A stretch of DNA of 64,000 nucleotides from Isoetes taiwanensis (GCA_021234155.1 JAJEKV010000008.1:17598042-17662041), one strand, 5' to 3'. Positions 33,815 through 45,284 are shown, counted from the stretch's first letter. Translations and numbers: made by a program. Notes: generated from the letters alone by a model not told the origin.

Positions 33815-35355
33815 GGGCGTGAAATATAAAGTGTATTCAGTTTCCTTATGCAAGGTTTTTTTGTGCAGGATAGATGGTCGCTTGCGCCTTGGCAGATGGC
33901 AGACAGAGCTGGGGATGCTATGGCTATGCAGGTGGCCGGGATCCGATCTTCCATTCCAATTTACGCTTTGGTGCTTGCTCCGGAGATCCGACATACAAGT
34001 AACCGCTTCAAACCATGAAGAGAGATGCCAGAAAGGGCAAAGTCCCTGCTGCTGTCCCCCGCATGGCCTCGATTGGGCCCAAATCACGCTTTCCTTTCGA
34101 ATATGCTTTCTTTGGATCTGTCGCTATGCCAAAGAGTTCCATCTCTTAAAGTACTGGATTTTTGAGATTGCAGAGACATGAGGTCAGAGCTGTCGCACGT
34201 GCTTTATTATTTCTTTGACTCCATGCACGTTTTTGTAGGTCGCTTGCTTACAGGCTAGAGTAGCTTGTTCTTCTGTTTCGCTATTGAAGTTTGATTTTTT
34301 ACTTTGAAGATGATGTCTATTCATAAGGCTGTTTCTCATGCCTCAACAAGAAGATGACATTGTGAAGGAAATTGTTTGACATGTAATGTAGTATTCCGAA
34401 GGCACTAGATGGTAAATAAGTGTGCATCTCAGATGTCCTTAACAGTGCAACAACGACGGAAACCAGGACCCTGAGGTAAGGCATGATCACTGGATTGTCA
34501 ATTGGGGCTCGATTCCCCATGCTCGCTCTCTTCACTTCTGTGCTTGATGTCTAATATTGCTGTGATACTGGTTCTATTGGATGTGCTTGATGTCTAATAT
34601 TGCTGTAATACTGGTTCTATTAGGTATAGTGTATTTAGATTACTTGCCCCAATGGTTATTTTGCAACCGAGGCCCTATAATATGGGGTCAGTTTGACCCA
34701 TATTGACCTCGAATGGGAGGTTGGGATCTGCGTTCAAGGCACATTCCCCAGATTGTGCCATCATCTGACGGCCCAGATGCGATAATACACCCCAGATGCG
34801 ATAATACAAAAGAATGGCATGGGGGAGGCATATAGCCACACCCACTATAGGCCCGAAAAATCTGTGCAATAGAATTGGCACCGACATCAAGATCCAACAA
34901 GGGATTGGAAGAGAATATTATTACTAGAACTAGCTCTGCATCTAATTTGGCCCACTCTAATTGACAGACGATCTCAAGCGACAATGCCACATCATATGCA
35001 ACTTTCCCCGGAGTTAGGACAAGTGTTCTGAATGCTAAATGTTATTTTTTCAGTGGTAGCTGTAGAAGAGGAGGAATGAGGCCTTGGCCTCTTGTGTCGG
35101 GATGGAGTTCCCTAAGGTTGCTTTCCACTTCAAGTTGTGTTTCTAAACTAATTACCGGTGCATCACTCCAACCTCCGGTTAGGCAATCCTGCTAACTAGC
35201 TTTTCTTTAAGCAATTTCCATTATGATGATTACAAGCTTAACATACTTGCCTATTGCTGAATTTGTGTATAATAATACCTATCAGTCTACCATAAAGATA
35301 ACCCGTTTTCAGGCGATCTAAGGTCAGCCTGTACGGGAGCCACTGTTTTGAGTGT
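33815..35355. other. No gene recognised; one 40-bp tandem duplication
   Basis: GATGTGCTTGATGTCTAATA followed by TTGCTGT-ATACTGG is repeated near 34,540 and 34,578. A 143-residue open frame at 33,750-34,181 has no family resemblance and overlaps the duplicated unit. Confidence 0.5.
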
Positions 35356-35359
35356 GTGA

Positions 35360-36004
35360 GGATGTTCCAGCTGCTGATGATTTGGTTATTGAGCATAAGG
35401 ATCTCATAGACTTGCTTCAAGCTCATATTCGAGATGCTCAGACGTCTTTTGCAAATAAATTATCTAAGTTGCGGCAGCCAATGGTTTTTAAGGAAGCGAT
35501 TGGATGTGGATGAGGATCCATAAAGGCCACTTTAAGAAAGATGCGCGCAAGAAGGATCTTAAGTTGACATCTGTTTTCCATGGACCATTTCAAGTTATTA
35601 AAGTGGTCAATGAGAATGCATATCAATTAAAATTGCCTCAAGGTTGGAAAATGCATGATGTAGTGAATGTGTCATTTCTAAAGGCTTATCATGGTAAAGA
35701 GTTACCTCAACTTGGGAGGTTAAGTGAGCCGGAATTGATTGATGATTCCGAAGCTCTAGAGCCAGAAACAATTTTGGCGGATAAATCCACTAGTTATTTG
35801 GTAAAGTTTGCTCACAAACCTTTGGAGGACGCTTCATGGGTACGTGGCAATGTTTTAGAAGCTTATCCGAATATTCTTAGGGAATATAAAGATCGAAAAG
35901 CAAAGGAGGCCGAGAGACAAGAAGATGTCCAAGGACAGGCTTCTGCTAGCCGGCTTAAGCGAGGGCCAAGGAAGGACTATGCTCTGATGGCTAAAGGTAT
36001 TTAA
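35360..36004 (+). pseudogene. Ty3/Gypsy integrase C-terminus with chromodomain-like tail
   Basis: The text LIDLLQAHIRDAQTSFANKL, a frameshift near 35,495, then DWMWMRIHKGHFKKDARKKD, FHGPFQVIKVVNENAYQLKL and HDVVNVSFLKAYHG is the standard end of Gypsy integrase. It is followed by a degenerate chromodomain (YLVKFAHKPLEDASWV) and a basic tail ending at TAA 36,002-36,004. The last 166 codons are open. A purine tract and an LTR start follow. Upstream pol is missing. Confidence 0.8.
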
Positions 36005-36039
36005 ACACCCTTTTGCAGCAAAGGATTGCTGCAATGTCA

Positions 36040-36255
36040 AGAGGGAGGGAATGATATATGCCAATGACATGGCAAAAGGCTTTGGGCCTTTTTGGGCCAT
36101 GTGGGCCTTTGGACCTTTGGGCCTTTGCCAAGGGAGGTTTTGGTCCAAAGGAAGACCAAAGGGGCATGCATGATATATAGTTGCTCGTGGGAGAGCTCTG
36201 GGGCAGCTGTGTTTTGGCTGGAGCTCGTGGTTGGGTGGTGAGTTAGCGTGCTACG
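36040..36255 (+). repeat. Polypurine tract and start of Gypsy 3' LTR, truncated
   Basis: AAGAGGGAGGGAA (36,038-36,050) is a polypurine tract. The LTR would start TGATATATGCC at 36,052. At about 36,256 the sequence jumps into Gypsy RT-coding DNA, so the LTR is cut short by a rearrangement or a nested insertion. Confidence 0.55.
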
Positions 36256-36641
36256 TCAAATTGAATATTTGGCTCATATTGTTTGCGTTGAGGGTCTTAA
36301 AGTTGATCCCAGTAAGGTACAAGCAATTGTGGATTGGCCAGTACCTACTTCAGTTGCTGCATTACGTTCCTTTTTGGGCTTATGCAGTTATTATAGGAAG
36401 TTTGTACAAAATTTTGCTGTTTAGCTTCAGATCTATATTTTTTGCTACGAAAAGATGTTCCTTTCCAATGGAATCATAATCATCAGTTCGCTTTCCAAGT
36501 TTTAAAGGATACCATAGTTAATCCTTCTGTTCTGCGTTTGACAAAGTTTGGTCTACCTTATTTGTTATGTGTTGATGCAAGTGGTATAGCTCTGGGCACA
36601 GTCTTGATGCATGATGGTCATCCAATTGCTTATGAAACTTG

Positions 36642-36645
<4 letters not shown>
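36256..36645 (+). pseudogene. Ty3/Gypsy reverse transcriptase end / RNase H start fragment
   Basis: IEYLAHIVCVEGLKVDPSKV, VDWPVPTSVAALRSFLGLCS and YYRKFVQNFA are the post-catalytic part of Gypsy RT. After a frame change, FQVLKDTIVNPSVLRL and LCVDASGIALGTVLMHDGHP start RNase H (catalytic D in VDAS). The fragment ends exactly at the LINE poly(T) at 36,646. It belongs to an element other than, or rearranged from, the piece at 35,360-36,004. Confidence 0.8.
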
Positions 36646-36680
<35 letters not shown>

Positions 36681-38990
36681 AGGTGAAGGCAGTTTTGATA
36701 TTACATGCAAAAGAGATTACATGAATATTTACAACATTTGCAAAGGAAAAAACAAACCTTTGCAATGCTTACTTATACCAAAAAGGGACTGAGAAAAAGC
36801 AGCACAGCTAGATAAACAAAATTAGCTGTACCAGCAGATCAGAAGAGAGTATCAGATGCCAGTAATAGTTCAAAACAAGGAATCAAATCACTGATTCTCT
36901 ATTCATAGCCCAAAGCAAACTCCAATGGATCAACCTGGACAATATGAAATACTGTCTCAAGTTCATCAAGATCCAGAGGGGTGTGGACCATGAACTGCAG
37001 CATAATTTCCGAAGTGATATCGAAATGCTCCTCCCATTTTGCAGCAAAGTGGATCTTCAGATCATTCCATCCTCAAAGATCTTCATATTCCAGAATGACT
37101 CCCAAAGCTATCTGAGCCCAAATGTGTTGTTTCAAGGTAATCATCTTGGCTTTAATTTCCCCCCTTGTCCACTGCTCAAAGGTCGACTTTGGATCATATC
37201 TTCCCCGGGAAGGGGGGATAACCATATCATAATGCTCGGTCACAAAATCTGTCAATGTCAATATCAGCATCAGAGAAAGTTAATTTGAAAAAAGCATAAA
37301 AACCATGGTAATTCCCTAGAGAATCCCAATTTCTGTCATATGCTGAGCCCTTGCATCTTCTGTGAGCAATAGCAGTCTCGACCAGCAGGGACTGAAAACA
37401 GGCTTTGATCCAATTAAGGTTAAATGCATTTTGATCATGAAGGATCCTGCTTCGGTGCTTCCAAATGGACCAAAGGGCCCAAAGGGCCAGAGTTCTCAGA
37501 GTACCACAAAAGGCAATTGGGAAGTTCAAGAAGACAAAAAATTCCTGGGAGGAAGAACCAGGAGTGGCCATACAAAGGTTTCTTGCCCAGATCCAAAAAG
37601 GTAAAAGACGAGGGCATTGAAAAACATGCAAATTAGATTCTGGAAGCTGACAGCCCAAAGGGCAAATATTGGAATGAGCAGCCTTATGTTTTGCTATTCT
37701 GTCATTGGTGGACAGACTCTGGTTCAGCAGAACCATCTGAATAAAAGAATCTTTTTTGCACAGTAGGCCTGCCAACCATCAGTGATTATTTTAACTGCCT
37801 CTTGCTGAGTGCATCCCCATTTTGTAGTGACCTTGAGATCAGAGGGTTGAATGATCATTTTGTAAATTCTGGAGACACTATATTTCCTCTTTCCCTCATA
37901 GCTCCATGAGATTGGAGCTAATGAATCTTTCCAATTGCTTAGGGAACGAGAAATGACAGAAAAAATCTTTTTGTTCACATATGTGTCACTGATTTTAGTT
38001 ACCATTTCTTGCCAGGTAAGCCAATTACCATTGCATCTGAGGTCAGCAATGGATTTAAGACCAGCATCACTCCATTCTTTGTATTTTCTTGGATGTTTGA
38101 GAGCCAAACACCCTGCTTCTGTAGGAAGTAAACTGTGATGCCAAAAGAAATGGAATTTGGAGCTTACCTTGTGAAGGTCATCTGCATGAAAACAATGAGA
38201 AGCTTCATTCCATGCCTCCAAAAGTCGTCTCATGATAGAAGATGTGTGGGAACCTGCTGTTGACTGATAAAAGGCCGAATCTGGGAGTTGGTGATGGATT
38301 GAATTGCTTCCCACAGGCTTGGTTTGTTGAATCCAGTACCTGATAAAGGCCATAGCAGTGGAATCATGAGAAGAAGAAAGAGCACGCCAAATCCGTTTTG
38401 CAGCTAGGGCCTGAGCTTGTTTAAAGAGATCCTTGCATCCTAGACCTCCAGAATCCTTTGGAGTGATAAGATTCTGCCAAGCAACTTTGTAATCTCCTTG
38501 CCAAATGAATTTTCTAATGGCAGACTGAATTTCTCCATAAGTTGCCTTGTCAGCCACAATTGCAGATGAGAAGTAAATGTGTGTGCTGGCAATTACTGTG
38601 TTGGCAATTTCCACCCTACCTACCAATGAAAGAGAGGCCGGATACATCATAAATTTCCTCTTAATCCTGTTAACAATGGGAGACCAAAGACCATGGAGAC
38701 TCATGTCTGGTGCAAGAGGAAGACCCAACAGTTTGGTAGCCACCTTTTTTCAAAATTGCTATGTCTGCAATTTTGTTTTCAGTAGAGTCCAGAAGAATAG
38801 TACATTTGGCTCTATTCAATAGTATACCTGAAGCTTTACCAAATATCTCCATAGCAGATAGGAAGGCAAAGATGCTTTTCCCATCATCCTCTAAAAAAAT
38901 AAAGGTATCGTCAGCATATTGCATCAAAGATAAAGGCATACCTTCATTTGACAAAACGATAATCAGAGCAGTCAGCTTCGTTATGAGCAT
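36646..38990 (-). mobile_element. LINE (L1-like) 3' half: RT end, zf-RVT, 3' UTR and poly(A)
   Basis: On the plus strand the tail is a run of 34 T (36,646-36,679). Reading leftwards from 38,990: MQYADDTFIFLED is the RT catalytic YADD box, then LGLPLAPDMSLHGLWSPIVN, IANTVIASTHIYFSS and GGLGCKDLFKQAQALAAKRI (RT thumb region). zf-RVT follows: HSNICPLGCQLPESNLHVFQ, CP and LWALWSIWKHR. Frameshifts near 38,740 and 37,775 inactivate it. It is 5'-truncated at 38,990, directly against E(z) exon sequence. No target duplication was found. Confidence 0.85.
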
Positions 38991-39509
38991 TTATTGCAAG
39001 CAGAGCCCAATCAATAAACACGAATATCTTGGAGAGTATATTGGAGAACTTATATCGCATCGAGAAGCCGATAAACGACGGAAGATTTACAATCGGAAAA
39101 ATTCCACTTTTTTCTTTAATCTTAATGACCATGTTCAAAAGATGATACTGTTGCAGAAGACATGTTGATGCAGTATGTCTTAGATGCATGTCGCAAAGGT
39201 GATAAACTCAAATTTGCAAATCATTCTCCAAATCCAAATTGCTATGCAAAGGTAATAAATATGTTTATTAGATGCTGAAAAACATTAGACCATGTGCTTT
39301 AATGGCTTGTTTTTATTGGTCAGGTCATTATCTTGATGGAGATCACAGTAGGCATATTTGTGAAAGGAAAAATAGAGGCTGGAGAAGAGCTATTCTATGA
39401 TTATCGTTATGAGCCTGACCGTGCCCCAGTATGGGCCCGAAAACCAGAAGATGGCGCAAAGCATGATGATGTGGGCAATGGCTCAGGTCGGGCTCAAAAG
39501 ACTGCATAA
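38991..39509 (+). pseudogene. Enhancer-of-zeste (CURLY LEAF/SWINGER-type) histone H3K27 methyltransferase, orphan 3' end
   Basis: E(z) is the catalytic subunit of Polycomb repressive complex 2. Three exon pieces remain. The first (from 38,991) reads INKHEYLGEYIGELISHREA and [12 protein letters not shown]. The second (39,174-39,251) reads [20 protein letters not shown] and PNCYAK; it keeps the NHS cofactor-site residues. The third (39,324-39,509) reads VGIFVKGKIEAGEELFYDYR and YEPDRAPVWARKPE, then TAA. The first two are separated by only 41 bp, too short for a plant intron. In the third, the usual GDHR before VGIF is replaced by MEIT through two compensating base losses. Everything upstream is missing; the LINE abuts it. 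Confidence 0.8.
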
Positions 39510-39752
39510 CATTATGGATCACAAAATATTAAAGATGGCAATTTCCACAGAATTCTCCATAACTAGTCTTGTGTATATTGTCAGGTCACATAGTGTGGAT
39601 TTGATTTAAGCCACTTCACCCTCGGGCCATGGAGGGCAACCCTCCGTGCGCAGCACCTTGTTACCTTAGGCCATTCAAGAAGAAAATTTTACTTAACAAA
39701 AAAATAGAAAAAGAAATTGTTTTTATTCTATTTTTTTGTTAAGTAATTTTTT

Positions 39753-40175
39753 TTTTTGAAGGTTGAGAAAGGCCCTTAGACCTGCATTTTTCAATCTGAG
39801 CTGAGTCAAGAAAAGCCCTCAGACCTGCCTTTTTTAGTCTGAGCTGCCCTCAGACTTGCGGTTTTCACTCTAAGTTGCCTTTCTCGACTCGCGAGTCGAG
39901 AAAGACCCTCAGACTTACGTTTTTCACTCTAAGCTGCCTTTCTCGACTCGCGCCCTCAACCTTTTTTTTCTTTTTTTTTTTTTTGCATTGAGGGCCTCAG
40001 AAAGACTCTTAGAGGGGTAAAAAAAAGTTTTTTTTCCAGTCTTTTCTCCTCGAGCCACGCTTTCGACTCACGATTTGAGAAAGGCCCTCGACCTCGCGTT
40101 TTCAATCTGAACTGCTTTTCTCAACTCACGAGTCGAGAAAGGCTCTCAAACTTGCTTTTTTCAAAAATAGCCCTT
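39753..40175. repeat. Palindromic minisatellite (GAGAAAGGCCCTCAGAC... units)
   Basis: About six irregular units share GAGAAAGRCCCTYAGACYTG, then CRTTTTTCAATCTGAGCTG and CTTTCTCGACTCGCG. One junction, at 39,879-39,904, is a perfect 26-bp palindrome (arm CTTTCTCGACTCG). Poly(T) runs interrupt the array. No coding potential. Confidence 0.75.
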
Positions 40176-40179
40176 AGAA

Positions 40180-41080
40180 CTGGTGTTTTTTTTTTTTTTT
40201 TATTGTATTGTCTGTAGGGTCACTTCTCTAACTTGATTTTATCTCTTCCAGTCCATATCGCAAACAAAAAGGAGTCATTGAAAGACCCGTTCGTTGAAGA
40301 AAGAGGACGAGAAGAGGTTGGTGACATGTATTGGGCAAAAGGCCACAAGCTTCAGATTTTTATTATCTTTTCGTGGGCTTAGAACACCTCGGACCTTTTT
40401 CCCAAAAGAGGGTGGTCTCAGTGTCTAAAACGATGTAATAGTTGTGATAGCTCGATCGTCATGGTCTCTTCAACCAATCAGAAAAATACAATGTAGTGAA
40501 ATAATTTATGAATAAAAATTCGTGAGCAGATTACCATTTTGTTTACAAAGGAGATAGCATTCTCGTTGGTTTTAGATGTGCTCTTTATCTTCTCGACGCT
40601 AACCGAGAAAAGTAGATCATCTAATTTTCCTTAACATTTTTTTTTCATACAGGAAAAACGACATCTTCTAAAGCAATAAAGGGGTTTCAAAAGTTTCCCT
40701 TGTCCTTTTCGTGTAAAATAATAGGGTTCAAAAAAAAAGTGGGAATGGCATGTGACCCACTTTTAATTAAATGCTTACTTAATATGATTTCTCGCTGGAC
40801 TATCGCCTCGGTAAAGAGAATGTTGTATGGATGCTTTAAGTAGACATTATGCAATTTGTTCTCTTCTCAGAGCACAATCCAACCATTTGGAGGAAATAAA
40901 GCCGTTGTATGCCATTGACCATGATTACAAGGATATTTGGTTATTGGCTCAAAGTGGCAATGCATCTTATCTTATTATATTATAAAGTTTTACCATAAGT
41001 GTTGGACCACGCCCTAAACTAGATGGCTCAGATCATCAGATTGCATCCCAAGGCCAAGATTTATCGCATGACTTTCCACT
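40180..41080. other. No gene recognised
   Basis: AT-rich sequence with scattered CTCGA words. No family resemblance was seen in six frames. Confidence 0.55.
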
Positions 41081-41099
41081 ACTGTGATTGGTTATTGCT

Positions 41100-42350
41100 T
41101 TGATCTCTTAAGAGGAAAAAGAAAAGGGAGGACGAAAAGGGAAAATGAAGGGTAAAAAGGCACAAGGAAAAGGGGAAGAGGGAAAGGGAAAAAAAGAAGG
41201 GAAAAAAGGCATGGGAAAAAGGGGAATAGGAAAAAGGTGAGGAAAGGGAAAAATAGCATGGGAAAAAGGAAAAAATAATGTAAAAGAAGGGGGGGGGGGA
41301 AGGGAAAGAGGGCAACGGGGAAAGGGGAAGAGGGAAAGGGTAAGGAAAGGAGGAAAAGAGAAGGGAAAAAGGGGAAGAGAAAATGGGAGAGGAAAATGGA
41401 AAAGAGGAAGAGAGGAAGGGAATATTTGAAGAGGAAAAGGGGGAGGAAAAGAAAAAAAGAAAAAAAGAGCATAGGAAATGGGAATGGAAAAAGAAAAATA
41501 GGGATAGAGGAATGGGGAAGAGGATGGGAAAGGAGGAAAAGGAGCACGTAAAAAAGGCGAGGAAAAAGGAATGGAAAAATATATGGGAATATAAAAATGA
41601 AAAGAGAAATGGAAAAGGAAGAGGGAAAGGAAAGGGAAAAAGGGCACATAGAAAATAAGAAGGGATGGAAAGGAAGGCAAAGGAAAAGGTAGGCAAAAAA
41701 AGGGGGGAAGGACGGGAAAAAAGGGCGCAAGGAAAAGGGAGAGGAAAATGGGAAAGAGAAAGGGGAAGGGGAAAGGGGCACGGGAAAAATGGAAGAGGCA
41801 AAGGGTGAGGAAAGAGAAAGAAAGCAAGGGAAAAAGAGCATGGAAAATGGAAAAAGAAAAAAGAAAAAAAGAAGAATAGAATAGAATAGAAGAAGGGGAA
41901 TAGGGAAAGGGAAAAAAGGAAAAGTGGAAGATGGTGAGGAAAGGAGGAAAAGGGGCATGTAAAAAGGGTGGGAAAAAAAGAATGGAAAAAGACATGGGAA
42001 AAGAGAAAGGGAAAGAGAAAAGGAAAAGGAAGGGGGAAGAGAGAAAAGATAAAAGGAAATGGCCGAGAAAGGATGAAAAATGAAGGAAAAGGGAGATTAA
42101 AAAGGGGGGAGGGAAAGGAAAATGGGTAGAAGAAAAAAGAGAGAGAGAAATGGGAAACGGAGGGCATGGGATAAAGAGGAAGAAGGTGGGAAAGAGGATG
42201 GAAAAAGGACATGAAAAAGACAGGAAAAAGGAAACAAAAAAGGAACATGGGAAAAGGAAAAGGGAAAGAAAAAAGGAAAAAGAAGAGGAAAGGTAAAGGG
42301 AAAATTAGGAAGAAAGGGAAAAAACTAAAAAGGGAAGGGAAAAAGTCCAT
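41100..42350. repeat. 1.2 kb polypurine (GGGAAAAGG) tract
   Basis: Almost only A and G on the plus strand, with isolated C/T usually in the words GGCATGGGAAAA, GGCACAAGG and GTGAGG. These interruptions recur irregularly and suggest a decayed tandem array. Long open frames on the minus strand (Phe/Pro/Leu/Ser only) are composition artefacts. The tract ends where the LINE ORF1 region begins. Confidence 0.9.
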
Positions 42351-42359
42351 TAGAAAAAG

Positions 42360-43463
42360 GCCATTATCTTATAAAAATGTGCTTCTGAAAGCTGTCTCTC
42401 TGGAATCCTCTAAGTTCTCTGGTTCTAATAATAGGAATAACAGTAATTTCATTGATCTTTTTGAGGTACAGGATCTCTCTGCTATTGACACTTTTTCCAG
42501 AAAGGCTATTCTGCTCCATTTCCCAATCAAGTGCCCATCTCAGAATGATGTTAAGCTCTGGATTACTAAGAACCAACATATTCCAATTCTATCTATTCTG
42601 AAGCTTGACAGCAAAACTTTCCAGGTTGTGTGTAAAGATGAAATCAGTGTCCATTCTATTCTTAGAAGGAAACTTGATTTCATCTCCAACTCCCCCTTTT
42701 ACATTATGAGATGGATTGCCGATTTTATTCCCGGGAAGGAGGATTGTATTTGCACCTCTACTTGGATTACTTTCTCCCCCCGGTGTTTTGGACCCGTTCT
42801 CATCTGACAACCATCTCCAATTGTTTAGGCGAGGTCCTCGAGGTAAGCCTACCTCAAACCAACTATCCATCCGTATGCATATCCAAGCCTATATCTTCGG
42901 AATGGCGTAGGAATCTTAAAACCAGAATTAGTGCTGAGGGTTTTATGGATCTCAAGATCACTTATTCCAAAACTCCGGTCCTGACTCCTAGTTCCAAAAA
43001 CAAAGGCCCTGTGTATCAGGAAATCAGACAAGCGTGGGTCCCCAAAGAGAAAAAAGAGGAGAAGGATTTCAGTGGGAGTAACTCTCACAACCAGGATATG
43101 GACAGAAATGGGAATATGAATTTGATCAGGGATGTGGAATCCAATAAGCATGGCCCTCAAATGAATTTCAATATTAATAAGGATATGGTGGTCACCCTGG
43201 AGAATATTAACATCTCAGTCAGAATTGACACAGGTGACATCTTCCTATCTAGGCCTAAACCTCCTGATCCCCCTCAGAGATGGGAGACTACCAAATTTGA
43301 TCAGATAATTGAAGAGCTCCTAGATACTGAGGATGAAGATTGGAAAGTGATTGATAGGAAAAAAGGAAGAGGTAAGAAAAATTTTTATCAAGGTCCTAGC
43401 AGGGCCAGCCCGAGAAAATCCACCATCCAGGCGGGACAGGTGGTAGGGAAGTATAGGTGTTGA
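42360..43463 (+). pseudogene. LINE ORF1 (DUF4283-like nucleic-acid-binding protein), frameshifted
   Basis: ORF1 proteins of plant L1 elements bind element RNA. Seen here: AILLHFPIKCPSQNDVKLWI, FQVVCKDEISVHSILRRKLD, SPFYIMRWIADFIPGKED, the DUF4283 order. After frame changes near 42,770-42,830, the text LGEVLEVSLPQTNYPSVCIS, RRNLKTRISAEGF and a charged tail (DTEDEDWKVIDRKKGRGKKN) follow. The TGA at 43,461-43,463 overlaps the ORF2 ATG. Confidence 0.75.
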
Positions 43464-44480
43464 TGGATAAGAGCATAAATTGTATAACCTGGAATCTCCA
43501 GGGAATCAATAACTGTATTAAAAGAGATAGGTTGAAGGTTTGCATCTCCACCCTCAACCCTGATATCTTATTCATACAAGAGCATAAAATTCATGATGAT
43601 AATCATAAGATTATTATCGGTAAAACTCTTCCTCCCGGGTATGATCTCTGGTCTATTCCTGCTAATGATTCCTCTGCAGGTATTGTTGTGATCTGGAAGA
43701 ATAGCCTCAACATCTCAGACATTTACATGGTTAATGGTAGAAATGGTAGATGGCAAATCATGCTGTGTAACTTATTTAAAATTAGGGTGGCTTTAGTCAA
43801 TATCTATGCATTTAATAATCCAAGTGATAGGCTAGGAATTTGGAATCTGGTCAAAAATAGCCTTGATAACATGGAATTTTATGAGTGTATCCTAGGTGGT
43901 GATTTGAATATGGTAACTAACGAATTTATGAAGAATAAGAATTTCAGGCCTCTGGGAGCTCAGGAAAATAATGCTTGGAGGAATCTTATCAGCGGCCATA
44001 ACCTGATGCTGGCAAGAACTAAGCCTAACTCTTATAGTTGGACTGACAAGAGAAGTGATCCTACACTCGCCTTCATGACAGTTCTATCTCTCAAAAACCT
44101 TTGGAATTGTAGTAACAGGGGTTAGTAATCTGAAGGATATACCCTATCCGACCACTATCCTCAGCAGATGATTATCTCTGACAAGAATACCAATAATAGA
44201 AAAAGAAAGACTTATTTTAAGCTGAACTCTAATCTCTTGGATCAGGAAGATTTTTTGGTCAGGTTGCAACAGGTTATCTCCAGATTCCCGAAACCCACAG
44301 GACCTTCAGGGTGGATGTTTTGGTGGATTACTGTATCTAAAGCCATTAAGAACTGGCTTAAGGAGTGGGGCAAAGAGATACACAGGCAAAAAATGGCAGC
44401 TCTCCAAAACTTGAGGGATTCCCTTCCTCAAGCTCATGAATCAATCAAGGACAACATTAGAGCTGGTTCTCAAATTTTCG
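43463..44480 (+). pseudogene. LINE ORF2 5' part (AP-endonuclease domain and RT linker), truncated
   Basis: The apurinic-like endonuclease nicks target DNA for LINE insertion. Motifs in order: CITWNLQGINN, LFIQEHKIH (catalytic E), GIVVIWKN, VNIYAFNNPSDR, ILGGDLNMV (D and N), NSYSWTDKRSDP. A frameshift near 44,085 moves the last motif, SDHYP, to another frame at about 44,149. The linker (WLKEWGKEIHRQKMAALQNL) follows. The RT core is missing: sequence stops at about 44,480, at the edge of duplication copy 2. The ORF1 stop and ORF2 start overlap as TGATG, typical for reinitiation. Confidence 0.8.
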
Positions 44481-44484
44481 GAAA

Positions 44485-44935
44485 GCACCGGAGCGAATTG
44501 TGCCTTCCACTCTTGATAATTTACTTTGAACCAAGACCTGTGTACTGCTTCCTCACGTATTAATCGATGCCTTGCAAGACTAGCCGATGTACCCTTCTAC
44601 CCTTCATATTGTTGCCTAACATATCATACACAAAAAAGGTCCCGCACTTGATTTCATGCATAAGAAATCCTTTCGCATGTTTATAACTTGATCCCCACCA
44701 ATTTCTCCAACATCTTCGCTTGCAACACATGGTCTTCCTATACCCTCAAGATGGCTTCATTGGTTGTTAGCCGATCTATCTTTGAGGCTTTGATGCTTTG
44801 GTCGACGAAATGGAAGGTGTATTTACGCTTCGTGATCAGCGGATGCTTCTCAAGTCTAAAGCTACTCGGCTCGACGTCAGATCATGTTTGTCGGTGTCCG
44901 CACTTAAAATCTCCTCGACACCTTCACCCCACAAA
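44485..44935 (-). pseudogene. DUF7869 transposase-like N-terminal remnant, copy 2
   Basis: The counterpart of 6,379-6,819. The minus strand carries pieces of the Cys-rich N-terminus and of GRRVHRLVLQGI; the core RNase H-like part is absent. Small indels break every frame. It is the left rim of copy 2. Confidence 0.6.
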
Positions 44936-45284
44936 ACCCTAACTAGATCATTATTCCACCTCAAAAGCATGCCCGCTAGGTATCAATAAACATGCCTCCT
45001 ACACCGAAGTTCACACCTCTTCTGGGGGAAAGTCTTCGTATCAGATTAATCCTTACCTCAAGTTCATACCCAAGAATCGGGTCACATAACGCATCGGGTT
45101 CTGACCGCTGAAGGATATAAATCCCTTCACGGGCAGGATGGCAAAGACAAGAGGAAAAAATTTCTGCAGCTTAGTCTCAAAGAGGGGTGTACCTAGTTAG
45201 CGACATAGTGTCCCATATTTCCCACTCGGCCTTTTGATGCCGATGGCACGCCCACTACATTGAGTCGCGGAACATCACTTTCCC

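Noticed and set aside
33750-34181. 143-residue frame as a gene
   Set aside because: It overlaps the 253-bp tandem duplication, and no family resemblance or splice support was seen.
38991-39509. A functional E(z) gene
   Set aside because: No upstream exons, a 41-bp pseudo-intron, and loss of the conserved GDHR before VGIF.
41079-42350. 423-residue open frame on the minus strand (and overlapping 288/295-residue frames)
   Set aside because: Composed almost only of Phe, Pro, Leu and Ser from a polypurine/polypyrimidine tract, open in all three frames; a composition artefact.
36646-44480. A single LINE inserted by twin priming
   Set aside because: The two halves are separated by 3.4 kb of unrelated DNA, and about 1.2 kb of RT core is missing, so the simple model fails.
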